From positions 1-64,000 of the forward strand of contig NZ_FOKZ01000021.1 of assembly GCF_900112285.1 (NCBI RefSeq): a DNA stretch of 64,000 nt, written 5' to 3'. The notes under the pieces were generated by a model, which was given only the letters and a program-made list of their open reading frames with translations, was not told where the DNA came from and ran no database searches. A program made the position numbers and the translations under genes. Position 1 is the stretch's first letter, and each line of letters begins with the position of its first letter. The DNA comes from Polaromonas sp. OV174. Its GTDB lineage: Bacteria; Pseudomonadota; Gammaproteobacteria; Burkholderiales; Burkholderiaceae_C. Shown here piece after piece: positions 25,254 to 34,086 of this stretch.

Positions 25254-26300
25254 ATGGAAGACCTCGACACTCTGGTCCTGCGCACTGCGCTGCGCTGGCA
25301 GGCCGCAGGCCAGCCCGTGGTGCTCGTCACCGTTGCGCGGACCTGGGGCTCCTCGCCCCGGCCGCCCGGATCGCTCATGGCTATCAATGGCAGGGGCGAG
25401 ACGGTCGGCTCGGTGTCGGGCGGCTGCATCGAGGATGACTTGATCCAGCGCATCCGGGAAGGCGGCGTGCGGGCGGCCTGCGCTACGCTCACGCCCGCCG
25501 TACTGCGTTATGGCATCTCGGCCGATGAGGCGCACCGCTTCGGTCTGCCCTGTGGCGGCACGGTGGAACTGGTGCTGGAGCCGGTATCAAGTCACAGCCG
25601 GCTGGACGAATTGCTACTGGCCTGTCAACAGCGGCGTAGCACCGAGCGGACACTGGACCTGCGCACGGGCCGGGTGGCTCTGCACGAAGGCCAGCGCGAC
25701 GGTGTGCCCCGGCTGGACGACCGCCACCTCACCACCTACCTGGGTCCGAAGGCACGCCTCATCTTGATCGGCGCCGGCGATCTCTCGCGCTACCTGTGCC
25801 AGATGGCCTTGAGCCTGGGCTTCGAAGTGATCGTCTGCGACCCGCGCGAGGAGCACCGCGCCAGTTGGAGTCTGGAGGGCGTGGTGGTGAGCCATGAGAT
25901 GCCCGATGACCTGATCCTGCGGCTTCGCCCCGATGCCCGCACCGCCGTGGTGGCCCTGACGCACGACCCGAAACTCGATGACCTGGCATTGATCGACGCA
26001 TTGCAGTCCGACGCGTTCTACGTCGGTGCCATCGGCTCCCGCCGCAACACCGCCCAGCGCCGGGAGCGGCTGCGTGAGCACTTCGATCTCTCTGAAGCTG
26101 CATTGCAGGCCTTGCATGGACCGGCAGGCCTGTACATCGGCAGTAAGACGCCCGCAGAGATCGCACTGTCGATCATGGCGGAAGTGGTGGCCGTCAAGAA
26201 TGGCATTCAGTTGAGCATGTCGGCGCAGGTCGCGGGTGGCAAGTGGCACCATGAAGTGCCAGGATTCGAGGCTGTAGCCATGGCCGGCTGTGTGGTCTGA
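25254..26300 (+). CDS. XdhC-family molybdenum cofactor insertion/sulfuration factor
   Basis: 348 residues starting behind AGAAGGA, 20 bases after iorB. The N-terminal XdhC/CoxI domain has WGSSPRPPGSLMAI and VSGGCIEDDLI. The C-terminal Rossmann domain has LILIGAGDLSRYLCQMALSL and VIVCDPRE, and the closing segment is YIGSKTPAEIALSIMAEVVA. Such proteins bind the sulfurated molybdenum cofactor and hand it to their partner hydroxylase. Its place directly behind iorAB indicates a dedicated chaperone for that enzyme. Confidence 0.92.
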   Translation: MEDLDTLVLRTALRWQAAGQPVVLVTVARTWGSSPRPPGSLMAINGRGETVGSVSGGCIEDDLIQRIREGGVRAACATLTPAVLRYGISADEAHRFGLPCGGTVELVLEPVSSHSRLDELLLACQQRRSTERTLDLRTGRVALHEGQRDGVPRLDDRHLTTYLGPKARLILIGAGDLSRYLCQMALSLGFEVIVCDPREEHRASWSLEGVVVSHEMPDDLILRLRPDARTAVVALTHDPKLDDLALIDALQSDAFYVGAIGSRRNTAQRRERLREHFDLSEAALQALHGPAGLYIGSKTPAEIALSIMAEVVAVKNGIQLSMSAQVAGGKWHHEVPGFEAVAMAGCVV

Positions 26301-26498
26301 TTATGAGCGTCCGCTTTCGGGCGGATCAACGGGGGACACCTTCTGGTCGGAAGCAGCCCACAGGATCAGTTGACGCTTTAAAGAATCGCTGCGCGCAAAC
26401 AGCGGCATGACTTGGTTCGAGGCCAGCAGATCGTGGAGTTCAACATTCACCGATTGGCCCGCTTGCTGTCGTGCGCCTAAGACGGCACACTGGCATAG
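26301..26498 (-). pseudogene. Possible C-terminal remnant of an unknown protein
   Basis: The minus strand is open for 65 codons without a start and reads like real protein (VNVELHDLLASNQVMPLFAR, then LKRQLILWAASDQK), ending at a TAA at 26301-26303. I cannot name a family. It could be the tail of a gene lost when the neighbouring AT-rich cassette arrived, or a chance frame. The region otherwise holds nothing I can support. Confidence 0.25.
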
Positions 26499-26535
26499 TT
26501 AGTTTCCATAGCGCAATGCAAATTGGAGGTGAGAA

Positions 26536-26988
26536 ATGGCCGGATCTGAAGGAACCCCAATTGACCCGCTGCTGCTCGTGGGCCAGATTGAAAATCAGGT
26601 CCGCGTCGCTATCGGGGAAGCGAGGTCCGATGTCGGCACTGCGAGAAGTGAGGACAATATAAAAGTTTCCCTTCAGAAATTAATTAAGTTACATTTAGAT
26701 ACTTTTTCAATAATAGAGCAATTGGATGAAGTCGGAAGGGCGAGGCATTTGGAAAACAAAAAGAATTTTGATCGAATTTCTGAGAATATTGATTCAGTGA
26801 GAGATTACTTCTCCGCCGACCTAAAACGTGTTTTTAAGGAAATCTCGAATCTGCGCAACGACGCAAAAGAACGAGATGCACGTTTAGCAACCAAAACGGA
26901 ACTCGCCTCGTTTGCCGCCATTTTTGAAGGTCAGTTGGAGGCTATTAATTCGAAGCTGGAAGTTCTTCTTCAACAACGCCTGGGCTAG
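26536..26988 (+). CDS. Hypothetical coiled-coil protein, first gene of an AT-rich pair
   Basis: 150 residues behind a strong ribosome site (GGAGGTGAG). The protein is hydrophilic and mostly helical, with heptad-like stretches across residues 35-150 (LQKLIKLHLDTFSIIEQLDE, FEGQLEAINSKLEVLLQQ) and no signal peptide or membrane segment. I do not recognise the family. The DNA is clearly richer in A and T than its neighbours, with runs such as AATTAATTAAG, a sign of recent transfer. A small membrane protein gene begins five bases after the stop, so the two are probably one transcriptional unit and may interact. Confidence 0.6.
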   Translation: MAGSEGTPIDPLLLVGQIENQVRVAIGEARSDVGTARSEDNIKVSLQKLIKLHLDTFSIIEQLDEVGRARHLENKKNFDRISENIDSVRDYFSADLKRVFKEISNLRNDAKERDARLATKTELASFAAIFEGQLEAINSKLEVLLQQRLG

Positions 26989-26992
26989 CTAT

Positions 26993-27307
26993 ATGCCAGT
27001 CAAAGGTGAAAAATTCGGAACGAAGCAGGAAGACTTTGAAAATCTTAGAGTCGATGGCAATGATCTTTACTGGCACGACAAGAAGATTAAGGTCGGCGGG
27101 TGGACACGGGCCGAAAAGATATCTTTGATTGGCGTGATCGTGAGCGCGTCTGTCGCGCTTCTCGTCGCTGTGCTTGTCTACTTCGACAAGATCGAAACAA
27201 CAATTCGGACAGTAGAAGAGCAACTTTGCCAGACCGGGCAGTTTCAATTCTGTAAGTCAATCTCACCGGCAAAACCCACATCCGGCACTGCCTCGGCCCC
27301 CCGCTAG
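26993..27307 (+). CDS. Hypothetical single-pass membrane protein, second gene of the AT-rich pair
   Basis: 104 residues from MPVKGEKFGTKQEDF at 26993. An N-terminal soluble part (FENLRVDGNDLYWHDKKIKV) precedes one clear transmembrane helix at about residues 43-64 (ISLIGVIVSASVALLVAVLV), then a short tail with two cysteines (LCQTGQFQFCKS). By the positive-inside rule the Lys-rich N-terminus is cytoplasmic. No family recognised. With the upstream coiled-coil protein it forms a compact two-gene cassette with base composition unlike its surroundings. Confidence 0.55.
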   Translation: MPVKGEKFGTKQEDFENLRVDGNDLYWHDKKIKVGGWTRAEKISLIGVIVSASVALLVAVLVYFDKIETTIRTVEEQLCQTGQFQFCKSISPAKPTSGTASAPR

Positions 27308-27915
27308 GTGCTTGGCGGTATGGTTTGATCGGGTCAAGCTCTCGGCGGGTATGCATGCTCAAACCGCGCGGCATTCAGCCTACTGTCCCAACTTGTGTGT
27401 CTGATGGCACTCTGCGGATCGACACGAAACGCTGTTGACCTGAAGAAAATTGGGCAGCCAGAAAGCTGTCGCTGGCGGATGCCCACTTCCGCTGCAAAAC
27501 GGAAGTCCGTTTCAGACTGACTGCGGCTGTAGAGGTTTCAGAACTGTTCGCTCCAAAGCAGTCCCCGAACTCTGCAAGTCGAATGTCGGCTATGTGGCAA
27601 TGATTTCAATGATTGCGGCACCGGCACCCGGCCAATTTCAGCCTTTCAGTTTCCTTCCCCAAATCAGGCATTCACGCTTTGATCAAATCATCTTGGGAAA
27701 ATATAACTTGATTGACAGCCGGTCATTAACTCCTTAGCCTCAAAGAAGTTGTTAATTCGCTGCCGCGCTTCACAATTTTTATACTGCTGTAAATATTCAG
27801 TACATACGCCACAACGCGTTTAGGTAAGCCATTCTGGAAGGCTTTTTGTGACCAGCGCTATTCGTTAGGCCCATACACTCACAGCCCGTTCATTTCCACC
27901 TCGAAAGGAGATGCA
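27308..27915. repeat. Gene-free stretch with dispersed repeat copy and a promoter-like AT-rich zone
   Basis: A degenerate copy of the dispersed repeat spans about 27580-27645. The 27660-27800 part is AT-rich and probably holds the promoter of the downstream hydrolase, though I cannot fix the boxes. A weak hairpin followed by five T lies near 27826-27846 (AAGCC/GGCTT). No gene is supported. Confidence 0.45.
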
Positions 27916-28911
27916 ATGCTTACGTCCCACCTTGCACGGTCAGTCGGTCGCTGCCTCATCAGCGCGATTTTTGTCGCATTGGCGGCAGGCGCCCCCACTG
28001 CGGGCAATGCGCAGGTGGCGCGGATGGAGGTTCATGTGTTCCAGTCGACGACGTTAACGGATCAGGAGTTCCTGAGCGGCCGCAAAGAGGGCAAGCCAGT
28101 CACCTTGGCGGGGGAGCTTCGCTTGCCACGTCCGGGAAATGATCGGTTGCCGGTCGTCGTCCTGTTGCATGAGTCGGGCGGAATCGGTGGGCATGTCACC
28201 GATTGGGAGCAGTACTTCAATGGGATGGGCGTGGCCACCTTTGTCATCGACAGCTTCACGGCACGAGGCATCGTCAGCACCGTTAACGATCAATCCCAAC
28301 TTGGACGCCTCGCGATGACCGTCGACGCCTATCGGGCGCTCGATCTGCTCGCCAAGCACCCGAGAGTCGATCCAGCGCGGATTGCACTTATGGGCTTCTC
28401 ACGGGGTGCCCAGTCAACTCTCTACGCGAGCATGAAGCGCTTCCAGCGCATGCACGGTCCGGTGGGCCAGGAGTTCGCCGCCTATATCCCGTTCTATGCG
28501 GACTGCGGCACGAGTTATCTCGACGACGAGGACGTGACTGATAAGCCTATTCGGTTGTTTCATGGCAGCGCAGACGACTACAACCCCGTTGCGCCGTGTC
28601 GCACCTACGTCGAGCGGCTGAAAGCGAAAGGCAAGGATATTCAGTTGACCGAATACGCTGGCGCGGGGCACGTTTTCGATGGACAGGCGTTTAAGAAGCC
28701 CCTGAAGCTTGAGAGGGCGCAAACCACAAGACAATGCCAGCTCGCTGAAGCGCAAGATGGCGTGGTTATCAATGCCAAGACAAAGCAGCCGTTCAGCTAC
28801 GCCGATCCGTGCGTGGCATATGGCCCGACGGTTGCTTATGACGAGAAGGCGTATCTCGAGGCGAGAAAGGCGGTCGGGGAATTTGTAGCTGCCACGCTCA
28901 GACCAAAATGA
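27916..28911 (+). CDS. Secreted dienelactone-hydrolase-like alpha/beta hydrolase
   Basis: 331 residues behind a strong ribosome site (GAAAGGAG). A signal peptide (hydrophobic CLISAIFVALAAGAP, cleaved near GNAQ) leads into an alpha/beta-hydrolase: VVVLLHESGGIGG for the oxyanion loop, the nucleophile in MGFSRGAQST, the acid in HGSADDYNPVAPC, and the His in YAGAGHVFDG. The cysteine pairs in the second half (ADCGTSY, APCRTY, RQCQ, DPCVAY) suggest disulfides in the periplasm. It stands alone between two repeat-bearing gaps. Substrate unknown. Confidence 0.88.
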   Translation: MLTSHLARSVGRCLISAIFVALAAGAPTAGNAQVARMEVHVFQSTTLTDQEFLSGRKEGKPVTLAGELRLPRPGNDRLPVVVLLHESGGIGGHVTDWEQYFNGMGVATFVIDSFTARGIVSTVNDQSQLGRLAMTVDAYRALDLLAKHPRVDPARIALMGFSRGAQSTLYASMKRFQRMHGPVGQEFAAYIPFYADCGTSYLDDEDVTDKPIRLFHGSADDYNPVAPCRTYVERLKAKGKDIQLTEYAGAGHVFDGQAFKKPLKLERAQTTRQCQLAEAQDGVVINAKTKQPFSYADPCVAYGPTVAYDEKAYLEARKAVGEFVAATLRPK

Positions 28912-29538
28912 AAGCATCAACCGGGCCTAACCATCGAGCGGACACACAAGGGCGGGACACGTTTGCTCGCTCCGCCAAGGTCTGCGGCGCCGTTGTGTGC
29001 CGCTCATGTCAAACGTTGAACGTCCGGCTTTTCGATGCTCGACAGGCTGCGAAGGGTCGTCAAGTGCCGGTCATGACCGACCGCTGACTGGAAATCAATT
29101 GGGTTGCCGGTAAGCCGACACCGACAATCGGCAGCTACCGCTGCGAAGCAGTCTCTGGGATGTGACTGGCGAGCGACTGCAGTGGGTCAAAAGCTGCAGT
29201 GCGCTTCGTCTCAAAGTAGGCTCTGCTATTCCATGAACACTTGCCGTGAAGCATCTCGAAAACTTCGTCAATGAAATTTGCGATGACTTAGCCAGCGGTT
29301 CTTTTGGGCGCAAGATTGGTCAACAGGAAAGTGTGGCTGCTGGAACTGCTCAGACCTATCCGATGGAGGGGAAAGGGAGGAACAGCTCCCAAACGTCGAG
29401 GCGTGGCGACTATAGCTGGCGACATGGCTGCATTGCGTGCATAACGATGGACGGATCAGGCAAGCAGTATGTATATTCCAAACTGCTATATCAAACTCTA
29501 TATATTCGTTTGCGTCACACACCATCCAAAAGGAATGC
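28912..29538. repeat. Gene-free stretch with a dispersed repeat copy
   Basis: The segment 29054-29125 is a close match to 35326-35407: both read GTCGTCAAG-GCCGGTCATGA-CGACCG, then GGAAATCAATTGGGTT-CCGGTAAG. No gene is supported. The last hundred bases, rich in A and T, presumably hold the promoter of the ABC transporter genes. Confidence 0.6.
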
Positions 29539-30441
29539 ATGTCTATCCAATCCATCCTGAAATCCACCGTGGTCGCATTGGCGATCGTGACCGGTGCACC
29601 GCTTTTCGCACAGGGCACGCCCATCAATACTGCGGCGTTTGATGCGCTGGTCGCGCAGGGCCCCGTCGCCGATGCAGCGACCATCGCGTCGAGCACCTGG
29701 GCCAGCAAGATCAAGCAGGCCGGCTCGCTGCGCCTCGGTAGCACCCAAACTTCGAATCTTTTTTCGCTGCTTAACGAGAAGGACGGCAAGATCCGAGGCT
29801 TCGACGCAGGTCTGGCCCAGCTCATCACGCGCTACATCTTGGGCGATGGTGCCAAGTACCAGTTCACGCAGGTGACCTCGTCCACGCGCGAACAGGTGCT
29901 GATCAACGACCAGGTGGACATGGTGTTCGCCACCTACTCCATCACCCCCGCTCGCGCCGAGAAGATCTCGTTCGCCGGTCCTTACTACACCTCGCAGGCC
30001 GGGGTGCTGGTCAAGGCGAACAACAAGACGATCCAGTCGTACAACAATCTCGCTGGCAAGAAGACCGCCACGCAGGCCGGCTCCACCGGGCCCGCAATCC
30101 TGGCGCAAGTCGCGCCCAAGGCTACCGTACAAGAATTCCAGACGCACCAGGAGGCCCTCGACGCACTGCGCCAGGGGCGCGTGGACGCCTACGTCACCGA
30201 CTACACGCTGCTGCTCAATGCCCTGAGCCTCGGAACCGGCGACGCGCAACTGGCGGGCGCGCCCTTTGGTGCGCAGGACCCCTACGGCGTTGGCCTGCCC
30301 AAGGGCTCGGATGGCGTGGCCTTCATCAATGCCTTCCTGAAGAAGATTGAAGCCGACGGCACCTGGGCCAAGCTTTGGACAGTGTCCATCGGACAGCGCA
30401 CCGGCAGCACGGCCGTTCCGACGCCGCCCGCCCTCCCGTAA
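29539..30441 (+). CDS. Amino-acid ABC transporter, periplasmic binding protein
   Basis: 300 residues from MSIQSILKSTVVALAIVTGA at 29539, with AAAAGGA just upstream. The signal peptide ends near LFAQG. The mature part has the SBP family 3 pattern: GSLRLGSTQTSNLFSLLNEK, IRGFDAGLAQLI, QVLINDQVDMVFATYSITPA, RAEKISFAGPYYTSQAGVLV and GKKTATQAGSTGP. It resembles glutamate/polar amino-acid receptors. It leads an operon with two permease genes. Confidence 0.92.
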   Translation: MSIQSILKSTVVALAIVTGAPLFAQGTPINTAAFDALVAQGPVADAATIASSTWASKIKQAGSLRLGSTQTSNLFSLLNEKDGKIRGFDAGLAQLITRYILGDGAKYQFTQVTSSTREQVLINDQVDMVFATYSITPARAEKISFAGPYYTSQAGVLVKANNKTIQSYNNLAGKKTATQAGSTGPAILAQVAPKATVQEFQTHQEALDALRQGRVDAYVTDYTLLLNALSLGTGDAQLAGAPFGAQDPYGVGLPKGSDGVAFINAFLKKIEADGTWAKLWTVSIGQRTGSTAVPTPPALP

Positions 30442-30444
30442 CCG

Positions 30445-31107
30445 ATGGGCAGTTTCTCCCGGCTCCTGGCCGACTACGGGCCTGCCTTCGGGCAGGCCCT
30501 TCTGCTGACATGGAAGCTCACAGTGGTGTCGTTCGTGGCCGGCTTCTTGCTGGGCATGGTCGTGACGGTGCTCCGGCTCTTCCCGCTGCGGCCACTCCGC
30601 TTCGTCCTGACCGGCTACGTCGAGATCTTCCGCAACATTCCGAGCGCTGCGCTGCTGATCTTCATCGTGTTCGCGTTGCCCGATCTCCAGGTCTTGATCG
30701 ACTATGAGCCCGCCGTGATCCTGACGTTGACGCTGGTCTGTTCCGCATTCACGGCGGACTACCTGCGTGCGGGCATCAACACCGTCGACGGCGGCCAAGT
30801 GGAGGCCGCACTCAGCCTGGGCATGCGCCCGATGCGCATCATCACTGCGGTGGTATTGCCGCAGGCGCTGCGCGCGGTGGTGCAGCCGATGACCTCGCTG
30901 CTCATTGCGCTGATGCTGTCGACCTCGCTGGCGTCGCAGGTGCCGTTTCCGGGCCGGGAACTCACCGCGCTCGTGGCCAAACTCGCCAACGACTCCGCCG
31001 CCGGCATGCCCGCGTTCGCGGTGGCCGCTGCGATGTACGTGGCGTCGGGGCTGCTCATCGCCTGGGCTGGTGCCACCCTGGAAAAGAAAGTGCGAATATT
31101 GCGATGA
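30445..31107 (+). CDS. Amino-acid ABC transporter permease (GltJ/HisM type)
   Basis: 220 residues beginning three bases after the binding-protein stop. It has about five transmembrane helices and the cytoplasmic EAA-type loop GGQVEAALSLGMRPMRIITA. The family signature TYLRAGI-like element reads SAFTADYLRAGINTVDGGQ. It forms the inner-membrane channel together with the next gene, whose ATG overlaps its stop. Confidence 0.92.
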   Translation: MGSFSRLLADYGPAFGQALLLTWKLTVVSFVAGFLLGMVVTVLRLFPLRPLRFVLTGYVEIFRNIPSAALLIFIVFALPDLQVLIDYEPAVILTLTLVCSAFTADYLRAGINTVDGGQVEAALSLGMRPMRIITAVVLPQALRAVVQPMTSLLIALMLSTSLASQVPFPGRELTALVAKLANDSAAGMPAFAVAAAMYVASGLLIAWAGATLEKKVRILR

Positions 31108-31904
31108 GCCGCCCTCTGGAAGACATTCTGTTTGGTGATCCGAGCCGCGAGGCCCAGACCGTCACTCGGGCCGTGAGCGTGACCGCCGCGGTCGTGCTAC
31201 TCCTGCTGGCTGCGGGCATCGTGTTCCGGTTTCATGCCGCAGGGCAGTTCGACGCGCGGTTCTGGGAATTCTTCGCCTGGCCGACGACCTGGGCCTTCCT
31301 GGGCACGGGCCTGCTCGGCACGCTGGCATCGGCGGCGACGGCCGCCGTCATTGCGCTGGTGCTCGGGCTGGTACTGCTGGTGGGGCGCCTGTCGCGGCTG
31401 CGGCTCGTGCGTTGGCCGAGCGTCGCGGTCATCGAGTTCCTGCGTGGCGTGCCAACGCTGCTGCTCATCTATGTGTGTTTTCTGGTGCTTCCGTCGGCCG
31501 GGATTAAGCTGAGCACGTACTGGATGTTGACGTTGCCCATCGGCCTTAGCACCGCCGCAGTGGTGGCCGAGGTATACCGCGCGGGCGTGCTCGCCGTTCC
31601 CCGCGGCCAGACAGATGCTGCGCGAAGCCTGGGGCTGACCGAAGCCCAGGTCTTCTTCCTCATCGTCTTCCCACAGGCCCTACGCTACATTGTCCCGGCA
31701 CTGGTCGCGCAACTGGTCATCGTGGTCAAGGACACCACCTTCGGCTACGTCGTCACCTACGGCGAATTGATGCAGAACGCCAAGGTGCTCATAGCCAACT
31801 ACCACGCACTGGTGCCCGTATACCTCGTTGTAGCTGCACTTTACTGCCTCGTGAACTACGCGATATCAAGGGCGAGCAAACGGCTCGGCCGGCCGATGCA
31901 TTGA
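31104..31904 (+). CDS. Amino-acid ABC transporter permease (GltK/HisQ type)
   Basis: 266 residues; the start overlaps the previous stop by four bases. An N-terminal extension of about 70 residues with one extra hydrophobic segment precedes the standard permease domain, with the motif VVAEVYRAGVLAVPRGQTDA and the coupling loop ARSLGLTEAQVFFLIVFPQA. No ABC ATPase gene follows: the next 390 bases are repeat-like DNA and then a regulator on the other strand. The transporter must borrow an ATPase encoded elsewhere, or has lost its own. Confidence 0.92.
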   Translation: MSRPLEDILFGDPSREAQTVTRAVSVTAAVVLLLLAAGIVFRFHAAGQFDARFWEFFAWPTTWAFLGTGLLGTLASAATAAVIALVLGLVLLVGRLSRLRLVRWPSVAVIEFLRGVPTLLLIYVCFLVLPSAGIKLSTYWMLTLPIGLSTAAVVAEVYRAGVLAVPRGQTDAARSLGLTEAQVFFLIVFPQALRYIVPALVAQLVIVVKDTTFGYVVTYGELMQNAKVLIANYHALVPVYLVVAALYCLVNYAISRASKRLGRPMH

Positions 31905-32296
31905 CCGTCACCAGGCTGCTCAAGTGTCGGTGACGCGGCGCTCTGGCAAAGGAAAAAGGTGTAGGTCCGGTTATGGCCGGGAACGGTTGCTCAGCTCGCG
32001 CTCATCGATGCAAGCTAAAGACTGAAGGCGGCTGTAGAGCACTCCGAATTGGGCGCTTCATTCCTGACATTGACGTCGGCCGATTGGGTGTCGGCAATGT
32101 GGCGACGATTTCGTCTACCGGAGCACCTGCAACCGGCCAACGCCTGCCGTTCGATCTGTGGCCAGATCGCAGACGGTCAACCGACATCGGCGCCAAGATG
32201 CGGCCCTTCATCCGGACAGCGGCTGTGACGCTTTCCCGAATTTCTCTGTGTGACTGACAAGGCCCGTGCGATTTCACTTAACGCATCAAGCCCGGA
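31905..32296. repeat. Gene-free stretch with a dispersed repeat copy
   Basis: About 32066-32150 carries the dispersed repeat most like that at 4689-4770 (GACGATTTCGTC, then GGAGCA, then CGGCCAACG). A short inverted repeat, CGTCACC/GGTGACG, lies just after the permease stop, at about 31907-31934, without a T-run. No gene is supported. An ABC ATPase would be expected here and is absent. Confidence 0.55.
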
Positions 32297-32770
32297 TCAA
32301 TCCGCCGGCTCTGTCAGCGCTATCTTGGTCTCGAACTTGGAACAGTTCATGGCGAAGGTGCTTTTGAAATTGCGCACGTTGTTGTTGGATGAAAACACCT
32401 CACGCGTGAACGCGTGGTAGCGCTCCATGGACGCCGAGTTGACGATCAGCAGGAAGTCGAACTCCCCCGATACCTCATAGCACGCCATCACGTCAGCCTC
32501 GGCGGCCATTTTCTTCTCGAAGTTGCGCAGCAGCGCGTCGTTCTGCTTGTCCAGTTCGACCGAGACGAACACCGTCAAGGGTCGGCCGACGCGCAGGCGG
32601 TCGACGATGGCCACTTGCTTGAGCAGAACCCCCCTGGCCTTGAGCTGGGCAATGCGTCGCTGGCAGGTGGCGGGCGAGGCATGTACCTGTTCGGCCAACG
32701 TGCGCAGTGGCACGGTCGCGTCCTGCTGCAGCAGATTCAGGATCTGGGTGTCCAGCCGGTCCAGGATCAT
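32297..32770 (-). CDS. Lrp/AsnC-family transcriptional regulator
   Basis: 157 residues from MILDRLDTQILNLLQQ at 32770, which has GTGAGG just upstream; an in-frame ATG at 32797 is also possible. The AsnC helix-turn-helix is LRTLAEQVHASPATCQRRIA and the C-terminal RAM domain senses amino acids (YEVSGEFDFLLIVNSASMER). It is divergent from the M20 hydrolase and ammonia-lyase genes and probably controls them in response to an amino acid. Confidence 0.93.
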   Translation of the reverse strand: MILDRLDTQILNLLQQDATVPLRTLAEQVHASPATCQRRIAQLKARGVLLKQVAIVDRLRVGRPLTVFVSVELDKQNDALLRNFEKKMAAEADVMACYEVSGEFDFLLIVNSASMERYHAFTREVFSSNNNVRNFKSTFAMNCSKFETKIALTEPAD

Positions 32771-32922
32771 GGACGGCCTCACGAGTTGATTTGTCATGGG
32801 AAATTATTTCACCAAGCTTCCATGAATGGGTCAAAACACTCAAATTGTGCAAATGATTGATAAATTGTCTCAAGCAGGCTTTCTAAGATCGGTCTATGGA
32901 TCACCCGACACTGGAGCCCGTC

Positions 32923-34086
32923 ATGACCGACCCTGACTTCGAGCCGCAACTGGTGCGCTGGCGTCACCACTTGCACCGCCACCCCGAAACCGGGTTTGAA
33001 GAGCTGCACACCGCCGACTATGTAGCCAGCGTGCTCAAGGCGCTGGGCCTGGAGGTGCACCGCGGCATAGGCGGCACCGGCCTGGTGGCAAACCTGACGG
33101 TGGGCGACGGCAAGGGCGTGATTGGCCTGCGTGCTGACATGGACGCGCTGGCCATCACCGAGACGGCAGAAAGCCGGGAACATGCCTCGCAGACGCCGGG
33201 CCGCATGCACGCCTGCGGCCACGACGGTCACATGGCGATGGTGCTGGGCGCGGCCCAGTTGCTGCGCGAACGGCGCAACTTCAATGGCACGGTGCGTTTT
33301 ATCTTTCAGCCGGCCGAGGAGCATGGGCGCGGCGCCAAGGCCATGATGGACGATGGCCTGTTCGAACGCTTTCCTGTGGACGAGATCTATGGTGCGCACA
33401 ACATGCCAGGCCTGCCGGCCGGCCACTTTGCGACCCGGGCTGGCGGCATCATGGCCAGCGAGGACAACTTCGTCATTCACGTGAAAGGGCGCGGCACCCA
33501 CGCCGCGCGCCCGCATATGGGCGTAGACCCTCTGGTAATTGCCGCCGAGATCGTGCTGGCGCTGCAGACCATCGTCTCGCGCTCGCTGGACCCGAGCCTG
33601 CCGGCGGTCATTTCCTGCACCGAGTTCATCACCGACGGCATACGCAATGCCATTCCGTCCAATGTCATCATCAAAGGCGACACGCGAAGCTACGCGCCCG
33701 AGGTGCAGGCCTTGCTGGAAAAACGCATGCGCGAGGTCAGCGTTGGCATCTGCCGCACCCATGGCGCCGAATGCGCCTTCGAGTACACGCATGAATTCGC
33801 GCCCACCGTCAATTGGGACCAGTGTGTGCCCACGGCCCTGGCTGCGGCCACCGCCATCGTGGGAGCGGACAAGGTGGATGGCAACGTGCAGCCCATGATG
33901 ATTTCGGAGGACTTCGGCGCCTTTCTTCGCGTGGTTCCGGGGGCCTTTGTGTTCATCGGCAATGGCGACAACGGTGCCCCTGGCAGTACGCCGCTGCACA
34001 ACGCGCGCTACGACTTCAATGACAGCGTGCTGCCCGTCGGGGCGCGCTATTTCGCCGAATTGGCGCGCATCCGCTTGCCTCAATGA
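32923..34086 (+). CDS. M20-family amidohydrolase (hippurate hydrolase/aminoacylase-like)
   Basis: About 387 residues from ATG 32923, which has GGAG six bases upstream; an ATG at 32896 is in frame. Metal-binding hallmarks of the M20D group are present: LRADMDAL, MHACGHDGHMAM, FQPAEEHGRGA with the catalytic Glu, the dimerisation-domain motif GTHAARPHMGVDP, and the late ISEDFGAFL. It cleaves N-acyl or N-carbamoyl groups from amino acids. Its stop overlaps the start of a diaminopropionate ammonia-lyase gene, so the acyl acceptor may be a diamino acid. Confidence 0.92.
   Translation: MTDPDFEPQLVRWRHHLHRHPETGFEELHTADYVASVLKALGLEVHRGIGGTGLVANLTVGDGKGVIGLRADMDALAITETAESREHASQTPGRMHACGHDGHMAMVLGAAQLLRERRNFNGTVRFIFQPAEEHGRGAKAMMDDGLFERFPVDEIYGAHNMPGLPAGHFATRAGGIMASEDNFVIHVKGRGTHAARPHMGVDPLVIAAEIVLALQTIVSRSLDPSLPAVISCTEFITDGIRNAIPSNVIIKGDTRSYAPEVQALLEKRMREVSVGICRTHGAECAFEYTHEFAPTVNWDQCVPTALAAATAIVGADKVDGNVQPMMISEDFGAFLRVVPGAFVFIGNGDNGAPGSTPLHNARYDFNDSVLPVGARYFAELARIRLPQ

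Noticed and set aside
27782..27802. TACTG-N11-CAGTA resembles a LexA box
   Set aside because: The spacing is one base too long for the E. coli-type site and the inner bases do not give CTGT-N8-ACAG. No SOS gene follows.
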